From Betaproteobacteria bacterium (lineage in GTDB: Bacteria; Pseudomonadota; Gammaproteobacteria; Burkholderiales; Burkholderiaceae_D), in NCBI GenBank assembly GCA_016868055.1, contig VGHX01000015.1, positions 1 through 45,562 on the forward strand: DNA of 45,562 nt, given 5' to 3'. Both the position numbers and the translations under genes were made by a program. The notes below the pieces were generated by a model. It saw only the letters and a list, made by a program, of their open reading frames with translations. It had not been told where the DNA came from and did not search any database. Shown here piece after piece: positions 8,018-18,124 of the stretch (positions are counted from its first letter, which is position 1; each line of letters starts with the position of its first letter).

Positions 8018-10117
8018 ATGACCCATACACTGCTGCTTGAATTACTGACTGAAGAATTACCCCCCAAGGCGCTGGCGCGTCTCGGCGATACCTTCGCAAC
8101 ATTGATCCGCGACGGCCTCGCTACGCGCGACTTTCTTGAGGCGGGTGCAGTGGCCACTGCTTATGCAAGCCCGCGACGCTTAGCTGTCCACATCACATCG
8201 GTGCGGCGCTCATCGCCCGACAAACCCATTCGCGAAAAAGTATTGCCTGTGAGCGTGGCGCTGGACAAAGACGGTAACCCCACCGCACCGCTACAAAAAA
8301 AACTGTCCGCCTTAGCCTCGCAGGCGGGTCGCGAAAGTATTCAGCTGGCTGAGCTTGAGCGCGCCAGCGACGGCAAAGCAGAGAGCCTTTTTTTCAGTTA
8401 CACCGCGCCGGGTCAGGCACTTGCCAACGGCCTTCAGGCCACGCTTGAGGAAAGCATCGGTAAATTACCGATTCCGAAAGTCATGAGTTACCAGCGTCCC
8501 GATGGCGAGACGGTGCAGTTCGTACGTCCCGTGCATGGACTGCTCGCGCTGCTCGATGATCAAGTCGTGCCCTTATCAATACTTGGCCTTCAGTCCGGCC
8601 GGACGACGCTGGGTCACCGTTTCTTGTCTAAGCAATCACTGCTGAGCATTCCAGCGGCTGACCATTACGCAGAGATACTGCGCGAGCAAGGCAAGGTGAT
8701 CGCATCATTCGAAACGCGGAAGCAGACCATTCATGGCGACTTGCTTGCCGCTGCGGGTGATGATGACATCCTGATGCCGCCCGCGCTGTTGGATGAGGTC
8801 ACGGCACTGGTGGAATGGCCGGTGGTATATGCTTGCCAATTCGATGATGCGTTTCTGGCAGTGCCGCAGGAATGTCTGATTCTGACCATGCAAACCAATC
8901 AGAAATATTTTGCGCTGACCGATAAAGCCGGCAAGCTACGCTCCCGTTTTCTGATTGTCTCCAATGTTCAAACACCTGATCCGAGCCATATCATCCGCGG
9001 TAATGAGCGGGTTATCCGTCCACGTCTATCCGATGCAAAATTCTTCTTTGAACAAGATAGGAAGCGGTCTTTGCATGACCGCATCGGTGGCTTGGCTTCG
9101 GTCGTGTATCACAACAAGCTAGGCTCACAAGCCGAGCGCAATGGTCGGGTCGTAGCACTGGCCGGGGCGATCGCCAAGTCACTGAATGCAGATGCTGCGC
9201 TGGCTGAACGCGCCGCTCTGCTGTCGAAAGCAGATCTGCTGACGGACATGGTGGGGGAATTCCCCGAGTTACAAGGTGTGATGGGCACTTACTACGCACG
9301 GCATGATGGTGAGCATGACGAGGTAGCGACTGCGATCGGCGAACATTACCAGCCAAGATTTGCGGGTGACGCTTTGCCTTCAACACGCACCGGCACTATC
9401 GTCGCGCTGGCCGACAAATTAGAGACGCTGGTCGGTATATGGGGCATAGGCCTCGCACCTACTGGCGACAAAGACCCATTTGCGCTGCGCCGGCATGCGC
9501 TCGGTATTTTGCGTATGCTGATCGAGCAACAATTAAATCTGTCGCTATCGCATCTACTCGCACTTGCCGCCGAACCGTTCAAAGGCAATACCCAGTTCGC
9601 GTCGCCGTTTGATGAGGTCATCATTTTCCTGCATGACCGTTTACGTGGCTTGTTGCGTGATCGAGGCTACTCGCAAGATACGGTCGAAGCGGTTGTTTCG
9701 CAGGCGCCGGATAGATTGGACGACATTATCAAGCGCCTTGATGCCGTAAAAGCGTTTTCGGCGCTGCCGGAATCTCAATCGCTCGCTGCTGCCAACAAGC
9801 GCATCACCAATATTCTCAAGAAGAATGAGCACACGCTTGGCGAGATCAACCCGGCGCTGCTGCAAGAAGCTGCCGAGCAGCGGCTGTTCGGTGCACTAAC
9901 CGATACGCGCAATGAGGTAGATCGCGCGTTTGCCGCTGGCGACTTCAGTGGCACCTTGAAAGCGCTGGCTGCGCTGCGCGATGATGTCGACGCGTTTTTC
10001 AATGATGTGATGGTCATGGCCGAGGATGTATCGCTACGTAATAACCGCCTTTCGCTACTGAGTACGCTGCACGGCATGATGAACCGCGTTGCTGATATTT
10101 CCAAACTGGCTACCTGA
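8018..10117 (+). CDS. glyS: Glycyl-tRNA synthetase beta subunit
   Basis: tRNA-binding subunit of the tetrameric glycyl-tRNA synthetase, with a C-terminal DALR-type anticodon-binding domain. The protein is 699 residues, usual for the family. The N-terminal [14 protein letters not shown] and the internal NQKYFAL and [11 protein letters not shown] blocks are diagnostic. The frame is open from TTG at 7937, but homologues begin at [13 protein letters not shown], so I use the ATG at 8018. An in-frame ATG at 7983 is the other candidate. Confidence 0.97.
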   Translation: MTHTLLLELLTEELPPKALARLGDTFATLIRDGLATRDFLEAGAVATAYASPRRLAVHITSVRRSSPDKPIREKVLPVSVALDKDGNPTAPLQKKLSALASQAGRESIQLAELERASDGKAESLFFSYTAPGQALANGLQATLEESIGKLPIPKVMSYQRPDGETVQFVRPVHGLLALLDDQVVPLSILGLQSGRTTLGHRFLSKQSLLSIPAADHYAEILREQGKVIASFETRKQTIHGDLLAAAGDDDILMPPALLDEVTALVEWPVVYACQFDDAFLAVPQECLILTMQTNQKYFALTDKAGKLRSRFLIVSNVQTPDPSHIIRGNERVIRPRLSDAKFFFEQDRKRSLHDRIGGLASVVYHNKLGSQAERNGRVVALAGAIAKSLNADAALAERAALLSKADLLTDMVGEFPELQGVMGTYYARHDGEHDEVATAIGEHYQPRFAGDALPSTRTGTIVALADKLETLVGIWGIGLAPTGDKDPFALRRHALGILRMLIEQQLNLSLSHLLALAAEPFKGNTQFASPFDEVIIFLHDRLRGLLRDRGYSQDTVEAVVSQAPDRLDDIIKRLDAVKAFSALPESQSLAAANKRITNILKKNEHTLGEINPALLQEAAEQRLFGALTDTRNEVDRAFAAGDFSGTLKALAALRDDVDAFFNDVMVMAEDVSLRNNRLSLLSTLHGMMNRVADISKLAT

Positions 10118-10127
10118 GTCATCTCGA

Positions 10128-10733
10128 ATGCAAACGCCTAAAAAGCTGGTGATTCTCGATCGCGATGGAGTGATCAATTTTGACTCTGAGGAGTACATCA
10201 AGTCGCCGGCTGAATGGCGAGCGATTCCCGGGTCACTTGAGGCGATTGCGCGGCTGAATCAGCATGGCTATCAGGTTGCCATTGCCACCAATCAGCAGGC
10301 GGTTGCACGCGGGCTGATTGATGTGCGGATGTTGAACGCTATCCATCAGAAACTGCATATATCGGCACTCGCTGTTGGCGCTCACGTTAACGCGATCTTC
10401 TTCTGCCCTCATGCGGTGGATGAGTTTTGCGACTGCCGTAAGCCACGGCCCGGTATGTTGACCGCCATTGGCAAGCGATTTGGTGTGAGCCTCAAGGGTG
10501 TGCCGATGGTGGGCGATGCGCTACGCGATATGCAAGCCGCTTTCGAGGTCGGTTGTGCCCCGTACCTGGTTCGTACTGGCAAAGGAGAGAAGACGCTTGC
10601 GACCGGTGGCCTGCCACCAGGGACACAGGTATTCAACAATCTTTCCACGGTGGTGGAGCAATTACTTCATACCGCGCAACTCGCCAGCGAAACCACCGAT
10701 ATTGCGCGTGCGGCATTGGCACAAAAGCGCTAG
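10128..10733 (+). CDS. gmhB: D-glycero-beta-D-manno-heptose 1,7-bisphosphate 7-phosphatase
   Basis: HAD-superfamily phosphatase in ADP-heptose synthesis for the LPS inner core. The 201 residues carry the catalytic DRDG motif (Asp11, Asp13), the SLEAIARLN cap region, the family zinc ligands Cys93, His95, Cys101 and Cys103 (CPHAVDEFCDC) and RKPRPGM. The ATG at 10128 directly precedes MQTPKKLVILDRDG; an upstream in-frame ATG inside glyS is unlikely. It lies between glyS and plsC, a placement common in betaproteobacteria. The zinc loop distinguishes it from histidinol-phosphatase relatives. Confidence 0.92.
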   Translation: MQTPKKLVILDRDGVINFDSEEYIKSPAEWRAIPGSLEAIARLNQHGYQVAIATNQQAVARGLIDVRMLNAIHQKLHISALAVGAHVNAIFFCPHAVDEFCDCRKPRPGMLTAIGKRFGVSLKGVPMVGDALRDMQAAFEVGCAPYLVRTGKGEKTLATGGLPPGTQVFNNLSTVVEQLLHTAQLASETTDIARAALAQKR

Positions 10734-10777
10734 ATCATGGCGCTCGTCTTGAACGTTACTGCGTTTCTCAACAGCTA

Positions 10778-11512
10778 ATGACCCACCCGCTGCTATTCAT
10801 CCGATCACTGCTATTTGCGGTCCTGATCGTGATCGCCACCGTAATCTGGGCGATTGGCTGCTTCGGCTTTGTGCTACTGCCATACCGGCAGCGGTATTGG
10901 ATGATCATCCGCTGGAATGTGTTCATCTGCTACGCCGCGAAGCTTGTGTGCGGTATTGATTGGCGAGTCAAAGGCTTCGAGAATCTGCCTGATGCGCCGG
11001 TCATATTACTATCCAAGCACCAATCAGCGTGGGAGACGATTTTCTATTGCTGGGTGATGCCACGCCCAATGATTTTTGTTTTCAAGAAGTCGCTACTCTA
11101 CATTCCGTTTTTTGGTTGGGGATTGGCGATGCTGCAAATGATTGCAATCGATCGTAGTCGTGGCCGTGAAGCGATGACGCAAGTGATTGAAACCGGTAAA
11201 CAGCGGCTGGATGATGGGCAGTGGGTGATCATGTTCCCGGAAGGAACCCGCACGCCGGTAGGTAGCCAGGGTAAGTACAAAAGCGGTGGCGCTATTCTCG
11301 CCATCGGCACCGACACCCCGGTCGTGCCGATCGCGGTCAATTCGGGAGATTGCTGGCCGCGCAATGCGTTTATCAAAAAACCCGGTACCATCACCGTATC
11401 GATTGGCGCGCCTATCTCGCCGCAAGGTTTGACCGCAGCACAGCTGATGGAGAAGGTCGAGTATTGGATAGAATCCGAGATGCGGGTGATTACACCCGGC
11501 GCCTACGCGTAG
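10778..11512 (+). CDS. plsC: 1-acyl-sn-glycerol-3-phosphate acyltransferase
   Basis: Membrane enzyme making phosphatidic acid from lysophosphatidic acid. The 244 residues begin with one or two hydrophobic helices (about 5-35). The acyltransferase motif I is His81-QSAW-Glu86, with Glu where the classical HX4D has Asp, and motif III is FPEGTRTP (153-160). I believe the Glu version is common in betaproteobacterial PlsC, from memory. The frame is open from inside gmhB, but the hydrophobic N-terminus starts at the ATG at 10778. The stop overlaps a possible GTG start of the next gene. Confidence 0.92.
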   Translation: MTHPLLFIRSLLFAVLIVIATVIWAIGCFGFVLLPYRQRYWMIIRWNVFICYAAKLVCGIDWRVKGFENLPDAPVILLSKHQSAWETIFYCWVMPRPMIFVFKKSLLYIPFFGWGLAMLQMIAIDRSRGREAMTQVIETGKQRLDDGQWVIMFPEGTRTPVGSQGKYKSGGAILAIGTDTPVVPIAVNSGDCWPRNAFIKKPGTITVSIGAPISPQGLTAAQLMEKVEYWIESEMRVITPGAYA

Positions 11513-11517
11513 TGAGT

Positions 11518-12390
11518 ATGCTGCTGAGACCGCTGATGACGTTTACCCGATTCTTAAAAAAACGAACCCCTGATCCTAACCAGCTCTCTTTGGAGGCGCT
11601 TTTCAGCGATAGCGCCACTGCACCTCCCGTCGTCTCTACCGTACCCGACACGCCTATTCCTGCGGGGCACCGACGTATTCACCTCGATCACCTTAGTCTG
11701 GATTACCGGCTGGTGCGGTCAAAGCGCAAGACGATTGGTTTTTTAATCGACGATGAAGGCTTGCGGGTCAGCGCACCGCGCTGGATCACCATCAATGAAA
11801 TTGAATTAGCGATTACTAGTAAGCAGCAATGGATCTTCCGCAAGATCAATGAGCAGCGCGAGCGCTCGGTTCGACGCTTGCAGCCCGCCATGGTTTGGCG
11901 TGACGGCGCGACCCTGCCCTATTTGGGTGATGAGATCACCTTGCGGGTTGCTGATTCCGGTAATCTCAGCGGCGCTTATTTCGATGAACAGGCGCGCGAG
12001 CTGCACCTGAGCTTGCCAAGCCCTGCCAGCGAGCAGCAGCTGAAAGATCGTGTGCAAGGCTGGCTTCAGAATGAGGCCAAGCGCGTCTTCGCTGAGCGGC
12101 TAACCATCTACGCTGAAAAACTCGGTGTTTGTTATAAGAGCTTCGCGCTGTCGTCCGCGTCGACGCAATGGGGCTCTTGTACCGCCGATGGCAAAATTCG
12201 GCTGAACTGGCGTCTGATGCATTTTGCGCTACCGAATATTGACTACGTGGTGACCCATGAGCTGTGTCATTTACGCGAGATGAACCACGGGCCCCAGTTC
12301 TGGGCGACGGTGCAATCTGTGTTTCCGGAATTTGAGCAAGCGCGCAAGACACTGCGCGATCATGAGTCCGCGCTACTACCTAAATTCTAG
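11518..12390 (+). CDS. YgjP-type zinc metallopeptidase (M48/SprT-like, DUF45)
   Basis: The C-terminal half carries the metallopeptidase signature HELCHLREMNH: His247, Glu248 and His251 in HExxH, with His257 as a likely third ligand. Upstream are the family landmarks WGSCTADGKIRLNW and LMHFALPNIDYVVTHE. The N-terminal RRIHLDHLSLDYRLVRSKRKT matches the beta-rich YgjP start. About 290 residues from the ATG at 11518; GTG 11512 and ATG 11536 are also possible. The physiological substrate is unknown. It is the last gene of the glyQ series and converges on rsmA. Confidence 0.85.
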   Translation: MLLRPLMTFTRFLKKRTPDPNQLSLEALFSDSATAPPVVSTVPDTPIPAGHRRIHLDHLSLDYRLVRSKRKTIGFLIDDEGLRVSAPRWITINEIELAITSKQQWIFRKINEQRERSVRRLQPAMVWRDGATLPYLGDEITLRVADSGNLSGAYFDEQARELHLSLPSPASEQQLKDRVQGWLQNEAKRVFAERLTIYAEKLGVCYKSFALSSASTQWGSCTADGKIRLNWRLMHFALPNIDYVVTHELCHLREMNHGPQFWATVQSVFPEFEQARKTLRDHESALLPKF

Positions 12391-12457
12391 ATAGCTATGG
12401 TAGAACAGCACCATCCTTATCATGCGTGCAGCGCACAGTGACAACTCAGTAGGAATT

Positions 12458-12523
12458 CAGTGACACCGCTGTCGACGTGATAACTTTGTAAGCCCTCAGT
12501 GGCAAAGCTGTCTTCGCTGATTA
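12458..12523. repeat. Two imperfect 26-base direct repeats
   Basis: CAGTGACACCGCTGTC at 12458 and CAGTGGCAAAGCTGTC at 12497 begin two related units of about 26 bases, and a weaker partial copy (CAGTGACAAC) starts near 12436. They fill the space between the convergent ygjP and rsmA genes. No terminator-like hairpin is evident. Confidence 0.4.
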
Positions 12524-12528
12524 ATTGT

Positions 12529-13305
12529 CTAATCTATGGCTGCGAGTAGTCGGGCTAAATGTACGTAGGACTCAAGACCGATGGTTTCCGGTCGAGCCTG
12601 AGGATTCACCCCCGCATCCACAAGCTGCGCCTCGGTAAACAAACCACCCAAGCTGTTACGAATCACCTTGCGGCGCTGTGAAAAAGCAGTCGTGACGACT
12701 TGCTCGAGCAAATGCTGCTCACACGAGAGTGGCTGAGCAATCGGGACCATGCGTACGATCGCCGACTCAACTTTCGGTGGCGGATCAAAAGTCTGTGGCG
12801 GAACAATAAACAGCTGCGTCATTTGATAGCGCCACTGCAGCATCACCGAGAGCCGACCATAGTCGCGTCCACCGGGTGCCGCAACCATACGCTCGACCAC
12901 TTCCTTTTGCAGCATGAAATGCTGGTCTTTTACCAGAGGCGCGTACTGCGCAAGGTGAAAGAGTAGTGGGGTTGAGATATTGTAAGGAAGGTTGCCGACA
13001 ATGCGGAGCTTTCGTTGATCCGAACACAACTGATCGAATTGAAACTGCAGGGCGTCGGCTGAGTGAATGATCAAGCCACGATGAATAAATGCTTTTTGAA
13101 GCAGCGCGACAAGATCTCGATCAAGCTCAACCACATGCAGCTGTCGCAATTGCGCCAGCAGTAATTCGGTCATGGCGCCCTTGCCGGGCCCGATCTCAAC
13201 CATGCAGTCATCTGGAGTCGGCGCAATCGCCGAGATGATCTGTTGAAGTACGCTGGCGTCGTGCAGGAAGTTTTGTCCGAATCGTTTCTTCGGCAAATGT
13301 CTCAT
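12529..13305 (-). CDS. rsmA: 16S rRNA dimethyladenosine transferase (KsgA)
   Basis: Dimethylates A1518 and A1519 in helix 45 of 16S rRNA during 30S assembly. The 258 residues start [14 protein letters not shown], with the SAM-binding [12 protein letters not shown] (about 36-47), the acidic VVELDRDL strand end and the catalytic N105-LPY motif. I chose ATG 13305 because it overlaps the pdxA stop as ATGA; an in-frame ATG at 13329 is less likely. Last gene of the lptD-surA-pdxA-rsmA operon. Confidence 0.97.
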   Translation of the reverse strand: MRHLPKKRFGQNFLHDASVLQQIISAIAPTPDDCMVEIGPGKGAMTELLLAQLRQLHVVELDRDLVALLQKAFIHRGLIIHSADALQFQFDQLCSDQRKLRIVGNLPYNISTPLLFHLAQYAPLVKDQHFMLQKEVVERMVAAPGGRDYGRLSVMLQWRYQMTQLFIVPPQTFDPPPKVESAIVRMVPIAQPLSCEQHLLEQVVTTAFSQRRKVIRNSLGGLFTEAQLVDAGVNPQARPETIGLESYVHLARLLAAID

Positions 13306-14306
13306 TGGCTCGCGCGCACCATCTGACATGCCACACGGATCGCCTCTCGCATGCTGGTCGGGTCGGCCTGGCCCAATCCGGCTGCAGCGAGGTCCAATGC
13401 GGTGCCATGATCGACCGACGTCCGAATAATGGGCAGACCCAGCGTGATGTTTACGCCATGACCAAAGGTCGCATGCTTGAGAACGGGTAAGCCTTGGTCG
13501 TGATACATCGCGAGCACGCAATCAGCGTTGTCGAGGAATCTGGGTTGAAACAAGGTGTCCGCAGGATAAGGCCCGCTAACCTGCCAGCCTCGCTCACGCG
13601 CGCGTTCGATAGCAGGTGAGATCTGTTCAATTTCCTCACGCCCAAGATAGCCGCCCTCGCCCGCATGCGGATTCAGGCCCGTCACCAAAATACGCGGCTC
13701 GGCTATGCCGAAGCGCGTCACAAGATCATGCTGCACGATCGAGATTGTCGCCATTAAATGATCAGCGGTAATTGCGGCGGGCACATCTGCCAAGGCCAGA
13801 TGCGTGGTCTCTAGCGCCACACGCAGCGGGCCATCATCGGTCTCGCCCGCTAACATCATCACCACATGCGCGGTGCCCGTGCGCTCTGCGAAGTATTCGG
13901 TATGGCCGGTGAATGGATGGCCCGCGTCATTGATCGTACGCTTTTGTACCGGAGCCGTAACGATGGCATCAATCTCGCCGGCCACTGCGGCATCAATCGC
14001 CTGATCCAGCATCGACAGCACGGCAAGGCCGTTACGCGCATCTAGCTGGCCCGGATGGGGAGCTACCGCTAATGGCGAATCAAGCACGCAGATTGTGTTT
14101 TGGTGCAGCGCCAGCTCTGCAGCGGAGTGAATGGTGCGCAGCAGCCGGCCAGGTGCGATCAAACTACCCAAGGCTTTAATCTGCGACGCATCACCCACCA
14201 AGAGGCAATCGGCATCGCCCACCTCAAGGGCTGCGCGCAGCGCGATTTCCGGTCCGATACCGGCGGGCTCGCCGCAAGTAATCGCGATGCGCGGTCGGCT
14301 CATCAT
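13302..14306 (-). CDS. pdxA: 4-hydroxythreonine-4-phosphate dehydrogenase
   Basis: NAD-dependent enzyme of de novo pyridoxal phosphate synthesis. The 334-residue protein opens with [15 protein letters not shown] and contains the family metal-site segments [24 protein letters not shown] and [12 protein letters not shown], each with a ligand histidine. Two adjacent ATGs (14306, 14303) make the start uncertain by one residue. It overlaps rsmA by 4 bases and follows surA by 12, so the three are translated from one message. Confidence 0.97.
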   Translation of the reverse strand: MMSRPRIAITCGEPAGIGPEIALRAALEVGDADCLLVGDASQIKALGSLIAPGRLLRTIHSAAELALHQNTICVLDSPLAVAPHPGQLDARNGLAVLSMLDQAIDAAVAGEIDAIVTAPVQKRTINDAGHPFTGHTEYFAERTGTAHVVMMLAGETDDGPLRVALETTHLALADVPAAITADHLMATISIVQHDLVTRFGIAEPRILVTGLNPHAGEGGYLGREEIEQISPAIERARERGWQVSGPYPADTLFQPRFLDNADCVLAMYHDQGLPVLKHATFGHGVNITLGLPIIRTSVDHGTALDLAAAGLGQADPTSMREAIRVACQMVRASQ

Positions 14307-14318
14307 GAACTATCCGTG

Positions 14319-15695
14319 TTATCGGGCTGCGTCATCCAAACGATACTCGACATAGGCACGGTCGCGTAGCTGCCGCAACCAATCCTCATACGCCTCTTCC
14401 AGTTTTTGCTCGCGCAAAGCCTGACGCGCCACCAAACGCTGGCGTTCGCGCGATATCGCCTCGGTTTTACGCTCCAGCACTTCAATCAGGTGAAAACCAA
14501 ACGGTGACTCAATCGGTGCGCTGATCTCGCCGGGTTTAAGGGAATTCATGGCGCGCTCGAACTCCGGTACGGTATCGCCAGGATAAATCCAACCGAGCTC
14601 ACCGCCCTTGCTGGCCGAGCCATCATTGGAATAGAGCCGCGCCAAGTCTTCAAACGTAGCAGCATTATTTTCAAGCCGTGACTTCAGCTCGAGCAGTTTA
14701 CGACGAGCCTCGGCCGCAGAGACAATTTGATTGACCTTGATCAGAATATGACGCGCGCGGGTTTGCTGCACGGTGTTGCTGGCACTGGCACTAGCGCCAC
14801 CGGTCACACGCCGACCTACCAGCTTCAGCACATGGAATCCATTAGCGCTGCGCACCAGCGGAGCCAGCTCGCCGTCTTTGAGCTTGTCAACGGCCTCAAC
14901 GAATAGCTGCGGGAGTCGTGCCGGACTACGCCAGCCAAGCTCGCCGCCGCTCAACGCGTCACCCGCGTCCGAGAATGTGGCCGCCACTTTGGCAAACTCG
15001 GTTCCTGACTTCAGCTGCTCTATCGCTTGCTCTGCGCGTTTTTTGCGCTCGGCGATCTGCTGCGCCGAGGCATTTTCAGGTACCCGTACCAAGATCTGCG
15101 CGATGCTCAATTCCTGAAGCGCGTCCGTATTGCGGGCACTACTCGACGCCAAGAAGCCGTCGATCTCTGATTCCGTAATTTGTAGCTTATTGTCAACCTC
15201 ACGCTCTCGCAAACGCTGCAGGGTAATTTCTTCACGAATCTCATCTCGAAACCGGGCAAAAGAAATACCATCTCGCTCGAGCTGATCGCGCAGCGCCTGC
15301 ACCGAAATATTATTTTGCTCAGCGATTCTGGCGACCGCACGGTCCAGCATCGCATCATCAACCCGAATACCCAGATCGCGGGCTAGTTGCATCTGCGCGC
15401 GGTTAACTATCAGCCGCTCAAGCAACTGCTTTTGCAGGATTTCGCGTTGCGGTAGCTGCATATTTTGCCGGCGCATCCGTTGTTCAACAATCTGGATCCG
15501 ATTGTTTAACTCTTTCATCGTTATGACATCGGTATTGACGACCGCAACGATAGCGTCTACCAGTACTGGCTGACGAGCGGTGCGCGCGCTTTTATCTTGA
15601 GACTGCGCTGCCGCTGCTGCGAGCAGGATCACGACAGGCGCGAGATACCGGCAACATGAAAGAAGCGTTTTGGGCGTACGGATAAACATAGTCAT
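14319..15695 (-). CDS. surA: Periplasmic chaperone and peptidyl-prolyl isomerase SurA
   Basis: Periplasmic chaperone that escorts outer-membrane proteins to the BAM complex. The 458 residues begin with a signal peptide (hydrophobic VVILLAAAAA, likely cut near AQSQ), then the SurA N-domain (about 40-190), and two parvulin domains (about 195-300 and 310-415), each with a GGELGW block. The C-terminal helix completes the chaperone module. ATG 15689 is an alternative start. It lies just after lptD, whose product is a SurA client. Confidence 0.95.
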   Translation of the reverse strand: MTMFIRTPKTLLSCCRYLAPVVILLAAAAAQSQDKSARTARQPVLVDAIVAVVNTDVITMKELNNRIQIVEQRMRRQNMQLPQREILQKQLLERLIVNRAQMQLARDLGIRVDDAMLDRAVARIAEQNNISVQALRDQLERDGISFARFRDEIREEITLQRLREREVDNKLQITESEIDGFLASSSARNTDALQELSIAQILVRVPENASAQQIAERKKRAEQAIEQLKSGTEFAKVAATFSDAGDALSGGELGWRSPARLPQLFVEAVDKLKDGELAPLVRSANGFHVLKLVGRRVTGGASASASNTVQQTRARHILIKVNQIVSAAEARRKLLELKSRLENNAATFEDLARLYSNDGSASKGGELGWIYPGDTVPEFERAMNSLKPGEISAPIESPFGFHLIEVLERKTEAISRERQRLVARQALREQKLEEAYEDWLRQLRDRAYVEYRLDDAAR

Positions 15696-15752
15696 AGCGA
15701 TAGATTGTGAATAGTTTGCAAGGCAACGCGAGTTTTAAAGAGTGACGCCGCG

Positions 15753-18011
15753 TTACCGCGCCGGTGTCACGGGCTGACCCAGCGACTGATAACCGGGAAT
15801 ATTGAAGCGCAGTGCCTGCATGGGATTGGTCCCCAGCGATGACAAACCATTAAACTCCAGTTGCAGGAAGATCGTGGTGTTGGTCGTGCTGGTAGCAGTC
15901 GGCACGCGCTGGCTCACTAATCGGAAAATCCAGCAATCGGCCTGATGCTCAACGCCGAGCAAAGATTGACCGACGCGATTTTCATCCAACAGGTAATTGA
16001 TACGACCCACGCCGTACCAGCGCGGTGCGATTGGCCACTGGCCCGAAAGATCGACGAGCTCATACTTGGTGTTAGGAATATCAGCCAAATTGCGCGAATC
16101 TCTACGGTACTGAACATTCAATACCTTTAACGGCTCTGGCTGCCAGTACACGCCGAAATTGACACGGTTGATCTCACCGCGCTGCTGGTTGTACTGGAAA
16201 TTGGCATCCAGCCGTGTCTCGCGCGTGACCCGTCCAGTGGCCAGCAGTAAAACATCTGATTTTTCACCTGCATTGACAGCGAGGTCAGTACCCAGACCTA
16301 CACGAGGCTGCGAAAAGTTAAAGCGTTGAGCAACCGCCATTCGCAGACGCTCGGCACCGTCACTTTCGAGGTAACGCGAGGTCATCGCCAGTGTCAGCTG
16401 GTTTGCGTCACCGATACGGTCGTTACCGATAAAACGATTTTCGCGAAACATCATGCCGTAGCTGAGATCGGCAATCGTTGAATCAAAATTCGGATAAAGC
16501 CCACCGTTCTGCTGCACATACGAGGTGTAGGTGTAATACGCGCGCGGCTCGAGTGTTTGTATTGCTTCCCGACCAAAGAAGCTGGCATTACGCTCGAACA
16601 TTAACCCTGAGTCTAAAGAAAACGTCGGCACGATACGGCTCGGTGCCGTCATAGTCGAATTCGCGACCTGATTCAGATTGTAGTAAGTGCCATGCGCCGA
16701 TACACTCGGCACCACAAAATAGCCTGGCGTGCGCAAGTAGTCATAGCTCAGCCGAGGATTGATGACGAGTCGGTCGCCCTGTACTGCTGTCGGATGTGAA
16801 AAATTAGTGTACTGATAGCCAACGTTGACATTGAATCCGTTATCGCTGAAATCCGAGTAATTCAGATTCAGCTGCGGTAAACGCGCATAGGGAATACCGA
16901 TCGGCGCATTGCGGTCTTGCAGTACCTGGAAATCAGCGAGCTGCAGGGTCCCGCTCCACGGCCCGCCGGTGCTGTATGACATGGTGGCCACCTGCGACAG
17001 CAGCCTGCGGTTGATGCCGGGTCTTTCAAACACATGGCTGAACGGAAAGTCTCGCGCATAATCATTGTCAGAGACTGCGTTGTAATCAACCGCCAAGCCA
17101 ACGCCAGGATAAAGATTCTGATTGTGACGCGCGCTCACGGCGTAACGGCTACGGTTTGCGTAATCGGCGTCGTTCATGAATTCGAAACGGGTCTCACCTG
17201 CAAACTCACGCTCCAGATACCGTGCATCAGCACCAAGCATCACACCGCGGGTCGACATGTATCGCGGGAACAAGGTCAGGTCACGGTTGGGCGCGATATC
17301 CCAGTAATAAGGAACCGTCAGTTGCAAACCGGTGTTGGTTGACGTGGTGAGCGTTGGCGCCAAGAAGCCAGATTTTCTGCCCTCGATTAACGGGAAAGAA
17401 ATACTCGGCGTGCCGGCTACCGGAACGCCCTTGAACACCAGCACGGCGTTACGCGCTTGTCCGATGCCTGCGCCATCATCCAGAGTCAGCTTGCTGGTCT
17501 TTAAATACCAATCAGGATCAGGCCCGTTGCAGGTTGTATAGACGCCATTGGAAATGGTCGCTACATCTTCGGATTCGAAGTCAATGCGCTCGGCATGACC
17601 TTGTGCATTTCGCTTCAGCAAGCGGTACACGATACTGTCCATGTAACCGATGCCTGTGTCCAGCTTAAGCTTTAACACGTTGCCGTTGAAACGGTCACCG
17701 GCACGCAACACTCGAACGTCACCATCTGCTTCGACTCTATCATCAACAATGTCGTAGTACACCTGGTTCGCATTCACCACTGTTTGGCCGCGCGTGACCT
17801 CTACCTGCCGCTGCAACCGCACTTCGCGATCCGGACGTCCGGAGAGCTGCTCTCCTTCGATAATCGTAGGCGCATCATCCTGACTCAGTTTGTCTGCCAA
17901 CCAATTCTGCTGAGCGTGCGCCGGGCGAGCGGACATCGCGAACAGACATAGCCAAGCCAGCGCGGTACGCTGAAAAAATTGACAATAAGCGGAGTTGGAT
18001 CGCCGGATCAT
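15753..18011 (-). CDS. lptD: LPS assembly outer-membrane protein LptD
   Basis: Outer-membrane barrel that, with LptE, inserts lipopolysaccharide into the outer leaflet. About 752 residues: signal peptide (to about SARPAHA), a periplasmic OstA/LptA-like beta-jellyroll with the VYYDIVDDRVEADGDVRV pattern, then a long barrel rich in alternating aromatic strands and ending LRFNIPGYQ plus a short tail. The open frame extends 43 codons upstream, but that part is Arg-rich and not signal-like, so I use ATG 18011. Few cysteines are visible, so the disulfide pattern of E. coli LptD is probably not kept. Divergent from amgK. Confidence 0.94.
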   Translation of the reverse strand: MIRRSNSAYCQFFQRTALAWLCLFAMSARPAHAQQNWLADKLSQDDAPTIIEGEQLSGRPDREVRLQRQVEVTRGQTVVNANQVYYDIVDDRVEADGDVRVLRAGDRFNGNVLKLKLDTGIGYMDSIVYRLLKRNAQGHAERIDFESEDVATISNGVYTTCNGPDPDWYLKTSKLTLDDGAGIGQARNAVLVFKGVPVAGTPSISFPLIEGRKSGFLAPTLTTSTNTGLQLTVPYYWDIAPNRDLTLFPRYMSTRGVMLGADARYLEREFAGETRFEFMNDADYANRSRYAVSARHNQNLYPGVGLAVDYNAVSDNDYARDFPFSHVFERPGINRRLLSQVATMSYSTGGPWSGTLQLADFQVLQDRNAPIGIPYARLPQLNLNYSDFSDNGFNVNVGYQYTNFSHPTAVQGDRLVINPRLSYDYLRTPGYFVVPSVSAHGTYYNLNQVANSTMTAPSRIVPTFSLDSGLMFERNASFFGREAIQTLEPRAYYTYTSYVQQNGGLYPNFDSTIADLSYGMMFRENRFIGNDRIGDANQLTLAMTSRYLESDGAERLRMAVAQRFNFSQPRVGLGTDLAVNAGEKSDVLLLATGRVTRETRLDANFQYNQQRGEINRVNFGVYWQPEPLKVLNVQYRRDSRNLADIPNTKYELVDLSGQWPIAPRWYGVGRINYLLDENRVGQSLLGVEHQADCWIFRLVSQRVPTATSTTNTTIFLQLEFNGLSSLGTNPMQALRFNIPGYQSLGQPVTPAR

Positions 18012-18059
18012 TGGGGACGAATTCAGTGGTGGGCGCCGCCGGCGCGTGGCGAATCCATT

Positions 18060-18065
18060 ATTATA
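18060..18065 (-). promoter_or_regulatory. Perfect -10 box upstream of lptD
   Basis: TATAAT occurs on the minus strand about 49 bases before the chosen lptD ATG. No recognisable -35 or extended -10 accompanies it. It lies in the 113-base gap between lptD and amgK, so both promoters must share this space. Confidence 0.4.
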
Positions 18066-18124
18066 GGGGAACTCGTTAGCCGCCCACGCCCCGATGGCGG
18101 CGGAGTTTCGCCACCTCGCCCGCA

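Noticed and set aside
10817-11043. PlsC motif His-x4-Glu as an inactivating change
   Set aside because: Other acyltransferase motifs are intact, and I recall the Glu form as usual in betaproteobacterial homologues.
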